Part shown: one piece after another, positions 8,724 to 16,097 of the stretch
Position numbering within the stretch: the stretch's first letter is position 1
Layout of the letters: each line of letters opens with the position of its first letter
Assembly (NCBI GenBank): GCA_029211095.1
Contig: JARGFS010000015.1
Coordinates: forward strand, 1-36,530
Reading direction: 5' to 3'
Length of the DNA stretch: 36,530 nt
DNA from: a bacterium
Lineage (GTDB): Bacteria > Zixibacteria > MSB-5A5 > GN15 > FEB-12
The notes under the pieces: generated by a model
The model's input: only the letters and a program-made list of their open reading frames with translations
Databases searched by the model: none
Told to the model about the DNA's origin: nothing
Position numbers and translations under genes: made by a program

Positions 8724-9692
8724 TCAGTCATCGATATGCAGGGGCGGCAATTTGAGATACATGGTAGCATCTACCTTGCGCTGAATATTCTCGTAACCAC
8801 GCGCTGCCTGTTCGGCAGTGATCCCCAGAACTTCGGCGGCCTTTTCGGCCGGAACGTTTTTCTGCATAGCGTACCAGAGCATATCCATCCGGTAAAAGTC
8901 GAGCCCAAAATAGAAATCTTCCTGGGTAACTTCGGAACTATAAGTGTCAGTCGTCGGTGTCCGGTCCAGAATGTCGTTTGGAATACCCAGGTAGTCGGCC
9001 AACTGGAAAACCTGAGTCTTGAACAGATGGGCTATCGGTTTGATATCCGCTCCCCCATCTCCGTATTTTACAAAAAAGCCCTGTTCATGTTCATCATAAT
9101 TTCCGGTGCCAATCACGGCCCAGTTGCGCTTTTCGGCGTGGTAATAAAGAGTGGTCATACGGAGGCGCTGTTTGTAATTGGAGGCGGCTACAATCTGAAG
9201 ATAAGCTGAGACCGACATCCGCTTCTGCTTGGTCTCGCCAGCGGGAGTCTCAATAGCCAGTTCAAAAACATTGAATTTTGATTTGTCCAGAATGTTACGC
9301 GGAATCACGATTCTTGACTTGTAACCGGGACCGAATTCAGGAAAGACTGATTTGATCGCCTCGTCCCGCTTTTCATAACAGCCAAGCCCCTTGAGTCCTT
9401 CGGTAAGGTCCTCCACCATCGTCTCTATGCCAAGCTGATTACCGAGAATTCGGGCCAGTTTCTCACTGTCGGGAGAAGACTCCCCTTCCGGCATCATAAT
9501 CCCAAAGACTTTTTCAGGGCCAAAGGCACGTGTGCAGAGGGCAACTATGACCGAAGAATCAATCCCGCCGGAGATTCCAACTACCGCTCCTTTTTTTCCC
9601 ATCCGTCCGCCGACCTGCTCGACCATGGCCTGGCATATTTCATCCGCCACTTTTGCGGCATCAATCTTCAAGACATCTTTATTAAATTCCAA
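8724..9692 (-). CDS. nadE: NAD+ synthase, ammonia-dependent type
   Basis: The 322-residue protein is the N-type ATP pyrophosphatase domain alone, without the glutaminase (nitrilase-like) domain of larger NAD synthases. The PPi-loop is SGGIDSS at 41-47. The signature GTGNYDEHEQGFFVKYGDGGADIKP is present with one or two changes, followed by LFKTQV. Family reaction: deamido-NAD + NH3 + ATP to NAD+. The start is TTG at 9692: AGGGA lies eight bases upstream, an in-frame TAA lies just before, and the nearby ATG at 9700 is out of frame. It heads the nadE-asnB-carrier set. It may be the housekeeping enzyme or a paralogue using ammonia on another adenylated substrate. Confidence 0.88.
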   Translation of the reverse strand: MEFNKDVLKIDAAKVADEICQAMVEQVGGRMGKKGAVVGISGGIDSSVIVALCTRAFGPEKVFGIMMPEGESSPDSEKLARILGNQLGIETMVEDLTEGLKGLGCYEKRDEAIKSVFPEFGPGYKSRIVIPRNILDKSKFNVFELAIETPAGETKQKRMSVSAYLQIVAASNYKQRLRMTTLYYHAEKRNWAVIGTGNYDEHEQGFFVKYGDGGADIKPIAHLFKTQVFQLADYLGIPNDILDRTPTTDTYSSEVTQEDFYFGLDFYRMDMLWYAMQKNVPAEKAAEVLGITAEQAARGYENIQRKVDATMYLKLPPLHIDD

Positions 9693-9815
9693 TGTGTCAT
9701 TCCCTGATTAATGGTTTCTATTTATCGGTACAGCTCATACAAACCATACTAACCTATTCGCCAGTATCGGCTTATTTCGTTTCTGGTTGAGCCGGGTCGA
9801 AAGGCAAAATGCGGT

Positions 9816-10646
9816 TCAAAACAGAAGCTCTTTGGCCACAGTCGACAACGCAAAACTCAGCCTGATTTTCCTACTCTCCCCTTCGCCGCTGAAGCCGGTA
9901 ATCTGGACCAGGCAGAATTTCTCATCTTCAAGCCTGATCAGGACCCAGTCATTTACTTTGACCGGAACTCTCAATTCCTCCGCCTTCAGCCCTGCCTCGA
10001 CAGTCTTGGCCCGGACGGTCTCGCGTTCCCCATTGAACGGCAAAACCGTTAGACGGTTTCTGCGCAGAAACCCGTCCAGCTTTTCCGGCGATCCCAGGTA
10101 GTCAACCCCTTTGAGACTGTGGAAATAAATATCATTCGCCAGATCATCGGCCCGGACGAACCTGTCTTTCTCAAACGAGTATCCATCATGCTCACCTTTG
10201 TAACGTATGGATAGCTCAATCTCCCCTCTTGGACCGCAGACCGCGACCTGCTCACTGGAAGACTTCGACAAAGTTATATTCGGGAAAACTGTTCTGACCG
10301 AAACGTAATATTTCCTTCCGTTCTCCAAACCGCGAGCCTCAAAATGCTCAATCCCATCCTCCGGTTCAGTGTCGCCGGCAAAAGCGGTATGATTGAAAGG
10401 CTCGACTGATTTTGGAAGAGCACCATTTCCATACTTCTCAAAGAGAGGTGACTCAGAAATGTATACATAATATCCGCTGATCAACTGGCTGCAATCCGGT
10501 TTCCAGAAGACCGTCATCAATTCATTCCCCGTCTCAACAGTCAGTTCCTTGGGCACACAGCCTGCGGGGACTTCATCGGAGACAGTACTCGGTTTACATC
10601 CCGCTATCAAGACAGCCAAGAACCCCGTCATCAGAAATAGCTTCAT
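9816..10646 (-). CDS. Lipoprotein with a fibronectin type III-like domain
   Basis: I start at the ATG at 10646, giving 276 residues with a lipoprotein signal (MKLFLMTGFLAVLIAGC, cleaved before Cys17). A longer frame to 10730 would put arginine-rich sequence ahead of the signal. The ATG overlaps the TGA of the upstream peptidase gene (ATGA at 10643-10646). Residues about 35-135 resemble a fibronectin type III fold ('ELTVETGNELMTVFWKPDCSQ...GYYVYISE... GLENGRKYYVSVRTV'). The C-terminal part is unrecognised. It is probably anchored in the outer membrane or periplasm. Function unknown. Confidence 0.75.
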   Translation of the reverse strand: MKLFLMTGFLAVLIAGCKPSTVSDEVPAGCVPKELTVETGNELMTVFWKPDCSQLISGYYVYISESPLFEKYGNGALPKSVEPFNHTAFAGDTEPEDGIEHFEARGLENGRKYYVSVRTVFPNITLSKSSSEQVAVCGPRGEIELSIRYKGEHDGYSFEKDRFVRADDLANDIYFHSLKGVDYLGSPEKLDGFLRRNRLTVLPFNGERETVRAKTVEAGLKAEELRVPVKVNDWVLIRLEDEKFCLVQITGFSGEGESRKIRLSFALSTVAKELLF

Positions 10647-11812
10647 AGAATCATTAACTCCTGTTGTCTCGGGCAGAGAAACTCCGCCCCCTTCTCTGTG
10701 ACGACCACATCTTCTTCCAACCCAACACATCCAATACCGGGCAGATTGATTTCCAATTCCAGTGTAAAGACGTTATTTGCTTCGAGTGGAATTGTCGGGC
10801 TATTCCCGTACCGCTCCCATTTCGGTCCCAGTATTCCACCCCCATCATGCACATCTCGTCCCAGCTGATGACCAAGAGCGTGCTGATATTCCGGGTAACC
10901 GTTATCTCTCAACATCTCGCGGGCAATGTCATCTAATTCAAATCCTTTAACACCGGGAATTGACGCCTCCCCGGTTTCGGTAATGATGTCGTACACCATA
11001 TTGAACGCGTTGGTCAGTTCATCCGGTTCCTGTATTTCTTCGTACCGTTTGAAATAAGCCAAACGCTGGAGGTCCGAACAATACCCTTCGTAGATCACGC
11101 CAAAGTCAACATGCAACAGATCACCCACCTCTATTTTGGCATCAGAGGGAAGCCCATGTCCCGGTTCTGTTTTGTCACCGGCGTTGACAATTGTCTCGAA
11201 TGAATTTGTAACTCCTTTAGCGGCGATCTCAGCATCAATGATTGCCGCAATCTCTTTCTCTGTCATTCCGGGCTGAAATCTGGAAACCGCCGCCCCCCAG
11301 GCATCGTTGGCCAGATGAGCCGCTTTTGAAAGCCGCTCTATTTCTCCCGGAAGTTTCCTTGCCCTCAGTTTGGAAACTAACGCCTGGGCTGAGATCAAGC
11401 GGTCCCGATAAACCGTCCCCTCCAGATAATCCAGCAGCTGCAAATAGAGCCCGTGACTCAAACCATCGGCGGCAACATCATCCAAAGAATAATTGACCGC
11501 CACTGTTCCGGGGTCCAGTCGCGATAATAGCTGCTTAAAGTCCTGCTTTATCCCCTGCGTGTAACTTATTGTTTCTGTGAAATAACCTGATCGACGATAA
11601 TTCTCAGCATCAAGGTTCCCGACCAGTGCAAAACTCTCTCCGCTCCGGGTAAACGCGAAAAATGACTGCCAGGTCGCGTGATCCCCCACCACCATCGCAA
11701 GCGTTGGGTCGGCGGTCATCTTGGTTTCGCGGACGAATATCAGCCAGAGGTCGATATCCAGCTCGGCCAATATACCGCAGGCCTGCTGCCCTTTTTGACG
11801 AATTAACTCCAT
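10643..11812 (-). CDS. M24-family metallopeptidase (Xaa-Pro aminopeptidase/prolidase type)
   Basis: A 389-residue protein of usual length for the family. The N-terminal half is a creatinase/prolidase-like domain, the C-terminal half the pita-bread fold. The five metal ligands are visible in order: Asp in HVDFGV, Asp in YCSDLQR, His in HALGHQLGRDVHDGG, Glu in TLELEI, Glu in GLEEDVVV. It should remove N-terminal residues before proline, or split Xaa-Pro dipeptides, in the cytoplasm. No signal peptide is seen. The stop overlaps the start of a lipoprotein gene, so the two are translated together, although their products should lie in different compartments. Confidence 0.9.
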   Translation of the reverse strand: MELIRQKGQQACGILAELDIDLWLIFVRETKMTADPTLAMVVGDHATWQSFFAFTRSGESFALVGNLDAENYRRSGYFTETISYTQGIKQDFKQLLSRLDPGTVAVNYSLDDVAADGLSHGLYLQLLDYLEGTVYRDRLISAQALVSKLRARKLPGEIERLSKAAHLANDAWGAAVSRFQPGMTEKEIAAIIDAEIAAKGVTNSFETIVNAGDKTEPGHGLPSDAKIEVGDLLHVDFGVIYEGYCSDLQRLAYFKRYEEIQEPDELTNAFNMVYDIITETGEASIPGVKGFELDDIAREMLRDNGYPEYQHALGHQLGRDVHDGGGILGPKWERYGNSPTIPLEANNVFTLELEINLPGIGCVGLEEDVVVTEKGAEFLCPRQQELMIL

Positions 11813-11952
11813 TTGGCCTAAACTATCAGCAAACAGAGACTATTTCAAGCAAATTTTGACTCAAGAAGGGGGCTAAAGCTTTCGGAAATGAATCTCGATA
11901 ATTGAGGGTAAGACTTAATCTGTCTGATATTCCCTTTTGTAAGGAGGAGCAC

Positions 11953-12387
11953 ATGTACGAAAACGGTTATGAAACCGCAGCGAGTGGTGGATTTTTTGGA
12001 GGAGCTTTTGCTCTTATCTTTTTCGCCGCTGTCTATTTTTACTTCTCATTCTGCATGTACAAGATCGCGCAGAAATGTGGATGTAACGACCACGCCTGGT
12101 GGGCCTGGGTTCCGATTCTCAACGCTGTCCTGATGGTTGAGTGTGCCGGAAAGCCGGCCTGGCATTTTCTGATCCTGTTTGTCCCGATTGTCAACGTGGT
12201 AATGTCGGTTATCTGGTGGATGAAAATCTCTGAAAACTGTGGCAAACCGAACTGGTACGGCGTTCTGATGATCGTCCCTTTTGTCGGTCTGTTTGTCCCG
12301 GCGATGCTCGCTTTTGGCGGCTCATCTCCGCGCCCGCCGATGCCGCGTACTCCGCAGCAGCCGCGCACACCGGTCGGCACCCCGTAG
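11953..12387 (+). CDS. DUF5684-like small membrane protein
   Basis: The start is the ATG at 11953, with a near-perfect ribosome site AAGGAGGAG at 11941-11949; the frame upstream of it lacks protein character. The 144-residue product has three to four hydrophobic segments (about 15-37, 50-65, 72-92, 103-120). It carries the pattern 'YKIAQKCGCNDHAWWAWVPILNAVLM...AGKPAWHFLILFVPIVNVVMSV', in which the W-x-P-I-x-N motif repeats, as in DUF5684-like and signal-peptidase-adjacent proteins. The C-terminus is a proline- and arginine-rich tail (PRPPMPRTPQQPRTPVGTP). It is an inner-membrane protein of unknown function and stands alone, followed by a structured repeat element. Confidence 0.75.
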   Translation: MYENGYETAASGGFFGGAFALIFFAAVYFYFSFCMYKIAQKCGCNDHAWWAWVPILNAVLMVECAGKPAWHFLILFVPIVNVVMSVIWWMKISENCGKPNWYGVLMIVPFVGLFVPAMLAFGGSSPRPPMPRTPQQPRTPVGTP

Positions 12388-12418
12388 GAGAATTAATCTC
12401 AGGTGCCCCACCATTTAG

Positions 12419-12577
12419 GGCTTGTTGATAAAGTAGTCATTCGTTGCGTTGGGTCTTGCGGTCAACTTCAGTTGATCGTGTGACCCGACGCAGGACAACG
12501 AATTATATGGCAGGTCACAATCCGCTTGGAGCGGATCAAGACCAGCCATAACACAAATCAGGGTTTATCAACAAGCC
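12419..12577. mobile_element. MITE-like element or structured repeat with 14-bp terminal inverted repeats
   Basis: The ends are perfect 14-base inverted repeats: GGCTTGTTGATAAA at 12419-12432, and its complement at 12564-12577. Inside are a long stem (ATTCGTTG at 12439-12446 with CAACGAAT at 12496-12503; CGTTGGGTC at 12447-12455 with GACCCGACG at 12482-12490), a central TCAACT/AGTTGA hairpin, and the dispersed hairpin at 12509-12547. At 159 bases with no ORF it looks like a non-autonomous element. No target-site duplication was recognised. Confidence 0.5.
12509..12547. repeat. Dispersed hairpin repeat, copy 1
   Basis: Two nested stems: GGC.GGTC pairs with GACC.GCC outside, and ATCCGC pairs with GCGGAT inside. 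Copy 2 is at 35818-35858. Over the 33-base core the two copies agree at 29 positions, and most differences fall in the inner loop. Confidence 0.7.
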
Positions 12578-12602
12578 TTTCACCGTGGGTTAGAATCCGC
12601 GG

Positions 12603-12632
12603 GTCGGGACCCTTGTGGTCCCGACTTTTTTT
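12603..12632 (+). terminator. Intrinsic terminator-like hairpin (9-bp stem, CTTGT loop, T7)
   Basis: GTCGGGACC (12603-12611) and GGTCCCGAC (12617-12625) form a perfect stem followed by seven T residues. It would end transcription from the DUF5684-like gene. The same stem without the T-run recurs at 13669-13691. Confidence 0.7.
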
Positions 12633-12760
12633 GTCCACAACCCCCCATCGGATCGGTAACTCTTCCCTCTTTTTATTCCCCTTCCCCTCGCCTGCGCCGT
12701 ACTTTAAAGGCATATTGACTCTGACTTCATAACCACTTTGCAGACCAAGGAGGTCTACAG

Positions 12761-13423
12761 ATGCGAAGAGTTACGATAATGTGGGCCGTCTGCATAGTAA
12801 TTGCCGGCAGTGCCTTCTCCCAAACGCCAATTCAAGGAGTATCGGGCAAAGGTCTGAAACTCGGATTCGGCTCCAGCCTGATGACTACTGACTACGAAGA
12901 ACTCAAAGAGCTATTTGAATTCAAAATCGGCTTTCATGGCGGGGCCTTTCTGACTTACGATCTAAGCCCGAGTCTGAGCATTCAACCGGAGCTGCTGTTT
13001 TCGGTCAAAGGAGCCACCTCCGGCGGGATTTTCCAATTGCTCAACTGGTCGGCCAACTACGTCGAAGTTCCCGTCCTGCTGAAATTCAATTTGAGTCCGA
13101 TCAGCAGCCTGAGACCGACAATCTACGCCGGACCGAGTTTCTCATACCTGATGTCAGCCGAACTGGATGTTATATTCGTTGATCCTCTTGATGTCACTGA
13201 CTACATGAAAAGCACTGATCTGGGAATCGCGATTGGATCGGACCTGAGCGTTAAGAGTTTTACTTTTGAAGTCAGGTACACAATCGGGCTTGGAACTGTG
13301 ATAGAGGCTGCCGAAAAAATAAACGCACTGACCGAAGCTGACCCGGGGGATTCCTATTATTTCCCCGAAGACCCGACGGTGAAGCACCGCTTCCTATCGT
13401 TTATGCTCGGCTACAAATTCTAA
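12761..13423 (+). CDS. Outer-membrane beta-barrel protein (PorT/OmpX-like)
   Basis: The 220-residue protein has a signal peptide (MRRVTIMWAVCIVIAGSAFS, cleavage near residue 20). Alternating amphipathic strands follow, such as 'KIGFHGGAFLTYDLSPSLSIQPELLFS' and 'YVEVPVLLKF...PTIYAGPSFSYL', and the protein ends in aromatic Phe (LGYKF), as expected for an outer-membrane barrel of about eight strands. The phrases 'SIQPELLF' and 'YVEVPVLLK' are typical of the outer-membrane beta-barrel family common in Bacteroidetes relatives. The start is well supported by AAGGAGG seven bases upstream. It is a single gene followed by a long repeat-rich gap. Function unknown. Confidence 0.82.
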   Translation: MRRVTIMWAVCIVIAGSAFSQTPIQGVSGKGLKLGFGSSLMTTDYEELKELFEFKIGFHGGAFLTYDLSPSLSIQPELLFSVKGATSGGIFQLLNWSANYVEVPVLLKFNLSPISSLRPTIYAGPSFSYLMSAELDVIFVDPLDVTDYMKSTDLGIAIGSDLSVKSFTFEVRYTIGLGTVIEAAEKINALTEADPGDSYYFPEDPTVKHRFLSFMLGYKF

Positions 13424-13479
13424 GTGGTGCTATCCTTTTGAAATCTGGCGGAACCGCTAAAGGGTCCTGCCTTACTCAA

Positions 13480-13525
13480 CTGCATCATGTGCATCAACTG
13501 CATCATATGCATCAACTGCTTCATG
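13480..13525 (+). repeat. 18-base tandem repeat, 2.5 copies
   Basis: The unit CTGCATCATGTGCATCAA (13480-13497) is followed by a copy with one change (13498-13515) and a partial third copy (13516-13525, one mismatch). Confidence 0.8.
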
Positions 13526-13547
13526 GAGCTACGCGAGAATGCCAGCC

Positions 13548-13580
13548 CAAGTCTTTCCCGCGAAAGCGGGAATCCAGGTT
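13548..13580. repeat. REP-like unit with GAAA-loop hairpin, copy 1
   Basis: TTCCCGC (13555-13561), loop GAAA, GCGGGAA (13566-13572), then TCCAGGTT. The whole 33-base unit matches 13988-14020 at all but one position. Confidence 0.8.
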
Positions 13581-13625
13581 CGTAGCCCGGCCCCTTGGTG
13601 AGCCCCAAGTCCAGATTTCTTATAG

Positions 13626-13648
13626 TGCAGGATCCCTGCGATCCTGCA
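13626..13648. repeat. 9-5-9 hairpin, loop CCTGC
   Basis: TGCAGGATC (13626-13634) pairs perfectly with GATCCTGCA (13640-13648). One of four 23-base hairpins in the window with a five-base CYTGY loop. Confidence 0.7.
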
Positions 13649-13668
13649 AACTTCACGGCCCTCCGTAC

Positions 13669-13691
13669 GTCGGGACCCTTGCGGTCCCGAC
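13669..13691. repeat. 9-5-9 hairpin, loop CTTGC
   Basis: GTCGGGACC (13669-13677) pairs with GGTCCCGAC (13683-13691). It has the same stem as the terminator-like hairpin at 12603, with one loop base changed and no T-run. Confidence 0.75.
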
Positions 13692-13987
13692 TCCTATGAA
13701 CAACGGCACCTACCTCTCTGATGAACTTTCTTCGGTCAAATGGAATTCCCCCAATATCCCCTTCATTTCTGTGATCATTACGCCTGTCCCCTATACATAC
13801 CATGAACAACCGCATCAAAACAGCAGCAATTGACAACTGCCCCAAAGCCGCATCCATTCCGAATCATCACCAAATCAACAACGCCATAGTAAAAAATGAC
13901 AAAACGAACCCATTTCGCTACAACGTAAGAGGGCCCATAGAATTACAAGAGAATTACCAATTAGCGAGTTTGTGCAGGATGCCGGAG

Positions 13988-14020
13988 CAAGTCATTCCCG
14001 CGAAAGCGGGAATCCAGGTT
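13988..14020. repeat. REP-like unit with GAAA-loop hairpin, copy 2
   Basis: Second copy of the 33-base unit at 13548-13580, in the same orientation. It is followed within 40 bases by a TCCCC/GGGGA hairpin, giving the two-hairpin layout seen in dispersed REP elements of many bacteria. Confidence 0.8.
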
Positions 14021-14178
14021 TCGATTTTGTTGGCTGGGTCCCCACATTCGCGGGGATTACCAGAGAAAGTTCAAAACCATCTGAAAGGGATTTTGACCTA
14101 CAGCATGGACCCAAGCCTTGGCTGGGGTGACTTAATTTGTGAAAGTGACTCAGCAATGAGAGTGACGTACTTCACAGT

Positions 14179-14200
14179 GTCGAAACCGCAGGGTTTCGAC
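14179..14200. repeat. Hairpin GTCGAAACC / GGTTTCGAC
   Basis: A perfect 9-bp stem (14179-14187 with 14192-14200) around the loop GCAG. It differs from the GTCGGGACC stem at two positions, both compensated on the other arm. A diverged relative lies at 33955-33980. Confidence 0.7.
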
Positions 14201-14276
14201 CTGCCTGCCAACGTAAGATTGTGCTTAACCGAAGAGTTGCAGTGCCGCTCCGGTTGCAGGCAAAGCATCAAGCCAA

Positions 14277-15029
14277 CTATGTTGGACCGTCGTACTCGTA
14301 TGGGGGCGGGCCGAGCTTCCGCATCGGGCGCTCGCGCGTCATCTCCTCGTAAACATGAGCCAGAAGTCCGGGGGTGCGTGAGATTATGAAGAATCCTTTC
14401 CCCAGTCGCCAGTCAAACCCCATGTCGGAAATGACCGCCGCAATGGCCCCATCAACATTTATCGGAAGCTGCTTGCCAAGAATTTTCTCCAGTGCGCGCT
14501 CAATCGCTCTGCATAGTTTAATGTGTTTGCCGCCATATCCATTCCGGTCGGCAATCTCAAACAGCTTGGCCGTCCGTGGATCAATTTTGTGCAAGCGATG
14601 CCCGAACCCCGGCATACGCGTCTTGCTCTCTTTGAGCCAGCCAACCAGCTCGGCGGCAATTTCGGTTGCGTCACCACTTTTTTTAGCCCACTCCTGCATG
14701 ATCCGGGCTGCGTTTTCAATCGCCCCGCCATGCGTGTCCCCTATGACCAGCACTCCACCGGCCATAGCGGCATTGAGGGAGTTTCCGCCGGACATAACTG
14801 TGCGTGCCGCCAGTACCGAAGGAGGCGAAGCCCCATGATCAATGGAAGAGACCAAAATGGCGTTCATCAATTCCGCTTCGGCTTTACTCGGCAGTTCCCC
14901 TTTAAGAATCAGGTAGACCGCCTCAGCGTAGGACATTTTCTCCATGACTTCGGTGATATCATGTCCGCGCACCGCGATTTTCCCCGGACCGATATCAGTG
15001 ATGGCCGTTTTCCAGCTATTGTCAGACAT
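14277..15029 (-). CDS. ccl: Citrate synthase-fold enzyme, citryl-CoA lyase-like
   Basis: At 250 residues this is much shorter than citrate synthase (about 430) and fits the stand-alone citryl-CoA lyase and the C-terminal part of ATP-citrate lyase. All citrate-synthase-fold active-site positions are visible: His65 (DHG), His100 (GDTHGGA), His144 (GFGHRLH) and Asp193 (NVDG). Known reaction of the family: citryl-CoA to acetyl-CoA and oxaloacetate, the second step of two-step citrate cleavage in some reductive TCA cycles. The ATG at 15029 has GAGG eight bases upstream. No citryl-CoA synthetase gene lies in the window, so the substrate may differ (for example another 3-hydroxyacyl-CoA). A 2-oxoacid:ferredoxin oxidoreductase operon lies about 1.8 kb away. 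Confidence 0.75.
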   Translation of the reverse strand: MSDNSWKTAITDIGPGKIAVRGHDITEVMEKMSYAEAVYLILKGELPSKAEAELMNAILVSSIDHGASPPSVLAARTVMSGGNSLNAAMAGGVLVIGDTHGGAIENAARIMQEWAKKSGDATEIAAELVGWLKESKTRMPGFGHRLHKIDPRTAKLFEIADRNGYGGKHIKLCRAIERALEKILGKQLPINVDGAIAAVISDMGFDWRLGKGFFIISRTPGLLAHVYEEMTRERPMRKLGPPPYEYDGPT

Positions 15030-15050
15030 TATGAACCTCTTTGAATCTGT

Positions 15051-15878
15051 CTATTGAATACCAAGCGTCTCATTATATTTTTGTTCGGCAAAATTCAGCC
15101 AGAGTGCCTGCACCGAGTCAGTTTCGAGCGAGGTCAACCGCTTGATAGCCGCCGCAAATTCATCTTCGGATTGGTACAACTGTTCAAACGATGGTTTCCC
15201 ATACGTGTCCAGGTAAAAGGCTATGAACGATGCGGCATGTGCCGACTGATAGCGCTCGGTATTGATGTTGGAAGTAGTATCTCTTCCCAGACTATCCAGT
15301 GAGATCAGATGACCACGATCAATAAAATTGAGCACCGATTCATGATAGTTGTTACCGGAGAAATCAAACAGGGCCAGCAAACCGGACTTGAGAAAACTGT
15401 ATTTCGGTTCCTTGGCAATCCATTTGGGCAGCAGATAGTCTGTCAGCGAAACCCCGAGAAAGCTTGGCATCCAGAAGTGGATGTGATTGCTGTCGGCAAA
15501 TACCCATTCATGTCCGGTCATCTCCCTTCCCTGCCCCAGACCGGTATAGTAGTAGACATAGATTGAATCGGTCGGAACCGGGATGCCAAAAAAATTGCAG
15601 ATTTGTGCCTGGGCGGACTCGTATCCGGCCGCCGTGGATTGCATGTTTGGTTCATGCGGGTGCCCCGGCGGATAGATCATTGTGACTTTCCCAACCGTGA
15701 TACGCGACCAGTTCTGGTAAGCCGTGTCAGGTATTTCGTAATTCCCCGTACTGCCGTTGTCACATCCCACAATACATACCACCAGCAGAGACAAAACAGC
15801 CCGGTATACAAGGGGATGCCGAATTTTGCGGACTCTATTCAATCTAAATACTCTCTTTACCTTATCCGTCTCATTCAT
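15051..15878 (-). CDS. Lipoprotein of unknown function, peptidase-MA-like outline
   Basis: I start at the ATG at 15878 (275 residues); a TTG at 15896 would add six. There is a long basic N-terminus, then LSLLVVCIVGC, a lipobox with Cys39. The body has the outline of the peptidase MA-like (gluzincin-related) secreted proteins: 'VTMIYPPGHPHEPNM', 'FFGIPVPTDSIYVYYY', 'GHEWVFADSNHIHFWM', and a C-terminal segment 'AAIKRLTSLETDSVQALWLNF'. However, the zinc-binding HExxH is absent, so I do not call it a protease. It ends 22 bases before citryl-CoA lyase on the same strand and could share its transcript. Confidence 0.65.
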   Translation of the reverse strand: MNETDKVKRVFRLNRVRKIRHPLVYRAVLSLLVVCIVGCDNGSTGNYEIPDTAYQNWSRITVGKVTMIYPPGHPHEPNMQSTAAGYESAQAQICNFFGIPVPTDSIYVYYYTGLGQGREMTGHEWVFADSNHIHFWMPSFLGVSLTDYLLPKWIAKEPKYSFLKSGLLALFDFSGNNYHESVLNFIDRGHLISLDSLGRDTTSNINTERYQSAHAASFIAFYLDTYGKPSFEQLYQSEDEFAAAIKRLTSLETDSVQALWLNFAEQKYNETLGIQ

Positions 15879-15968
15879 ACATTCACACTGATCCAAATAT
15901 CAAATTAATATAAGCGGGATTTGTCCGCAGTCAAAGTGATACGTTCGTTATTTTTTTCACAAAGCCGC

Positions 15969-15997
15969 TTGACTTTATAGAGCGACTGCACGATATT
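15969..15997 (+). promoter_or_regulatory. Possible sigma70-type promoter for the 2-oxoacid oxidoreductase operon
   Basis: TTGACT (15969-15974), 17 bases, GATATT (15992-15997), about 100 bases before the first gene of the operon. The -10 box matches consensus at four of six positions. Confidence 0.4.
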
Positions 15998-16097
15998 CAT
16001 AAACGGACAAATTCTAACGGCTTTTGGCCGTTTGATGGCTAGAACACCGGGCAAAGTGTTGAGCGAAACCTACTTGAAGATATGGTCCTGAGTTGAT

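Larger units (their letters stand above)
12388..12760. other. Non-coding gap with a large inverted-repeat element and a terminator
   Basis: There is no convincing gene in these 373 bases. The gap holds the structured element at 12419-12577, a terminator-like hairpin at 12603-12632, and an AAGGAGG ribosome site (12747-12753) for the next gene. No clear promoter for the barrel gene was found; TTGACT near 12716 lacks a suitably spaced -10. Confidence 0.7.
13424..14276. other. Repeat-rich non-coding gap
   Basis: These 853 bases have no frame with protein-like composition and a ribosome site. They contain an 18-base tandem repeat (13480-13525), two copies of a 33-base REP-like unit (13548-13580, 13988-14020), hairpins at 13626-13648, 13669-13691 and 14179-14200, and a GGGG-rich hairpin just after the second REP copy (about 14040-14056). 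It may be a sink for small repeats between two unrelated genes. Confidence 0.65.

Noticed and set aside
13420-14389. Open frames in the repeat-rich gap (minus 13420-13857, plus 13438-13833 and 13802-14389)
   Set aside because: They run through REP units and tandem repeats, have atypical composition and no ribosome sites, and one overlaps the citryl-CoA lyase-like gene.
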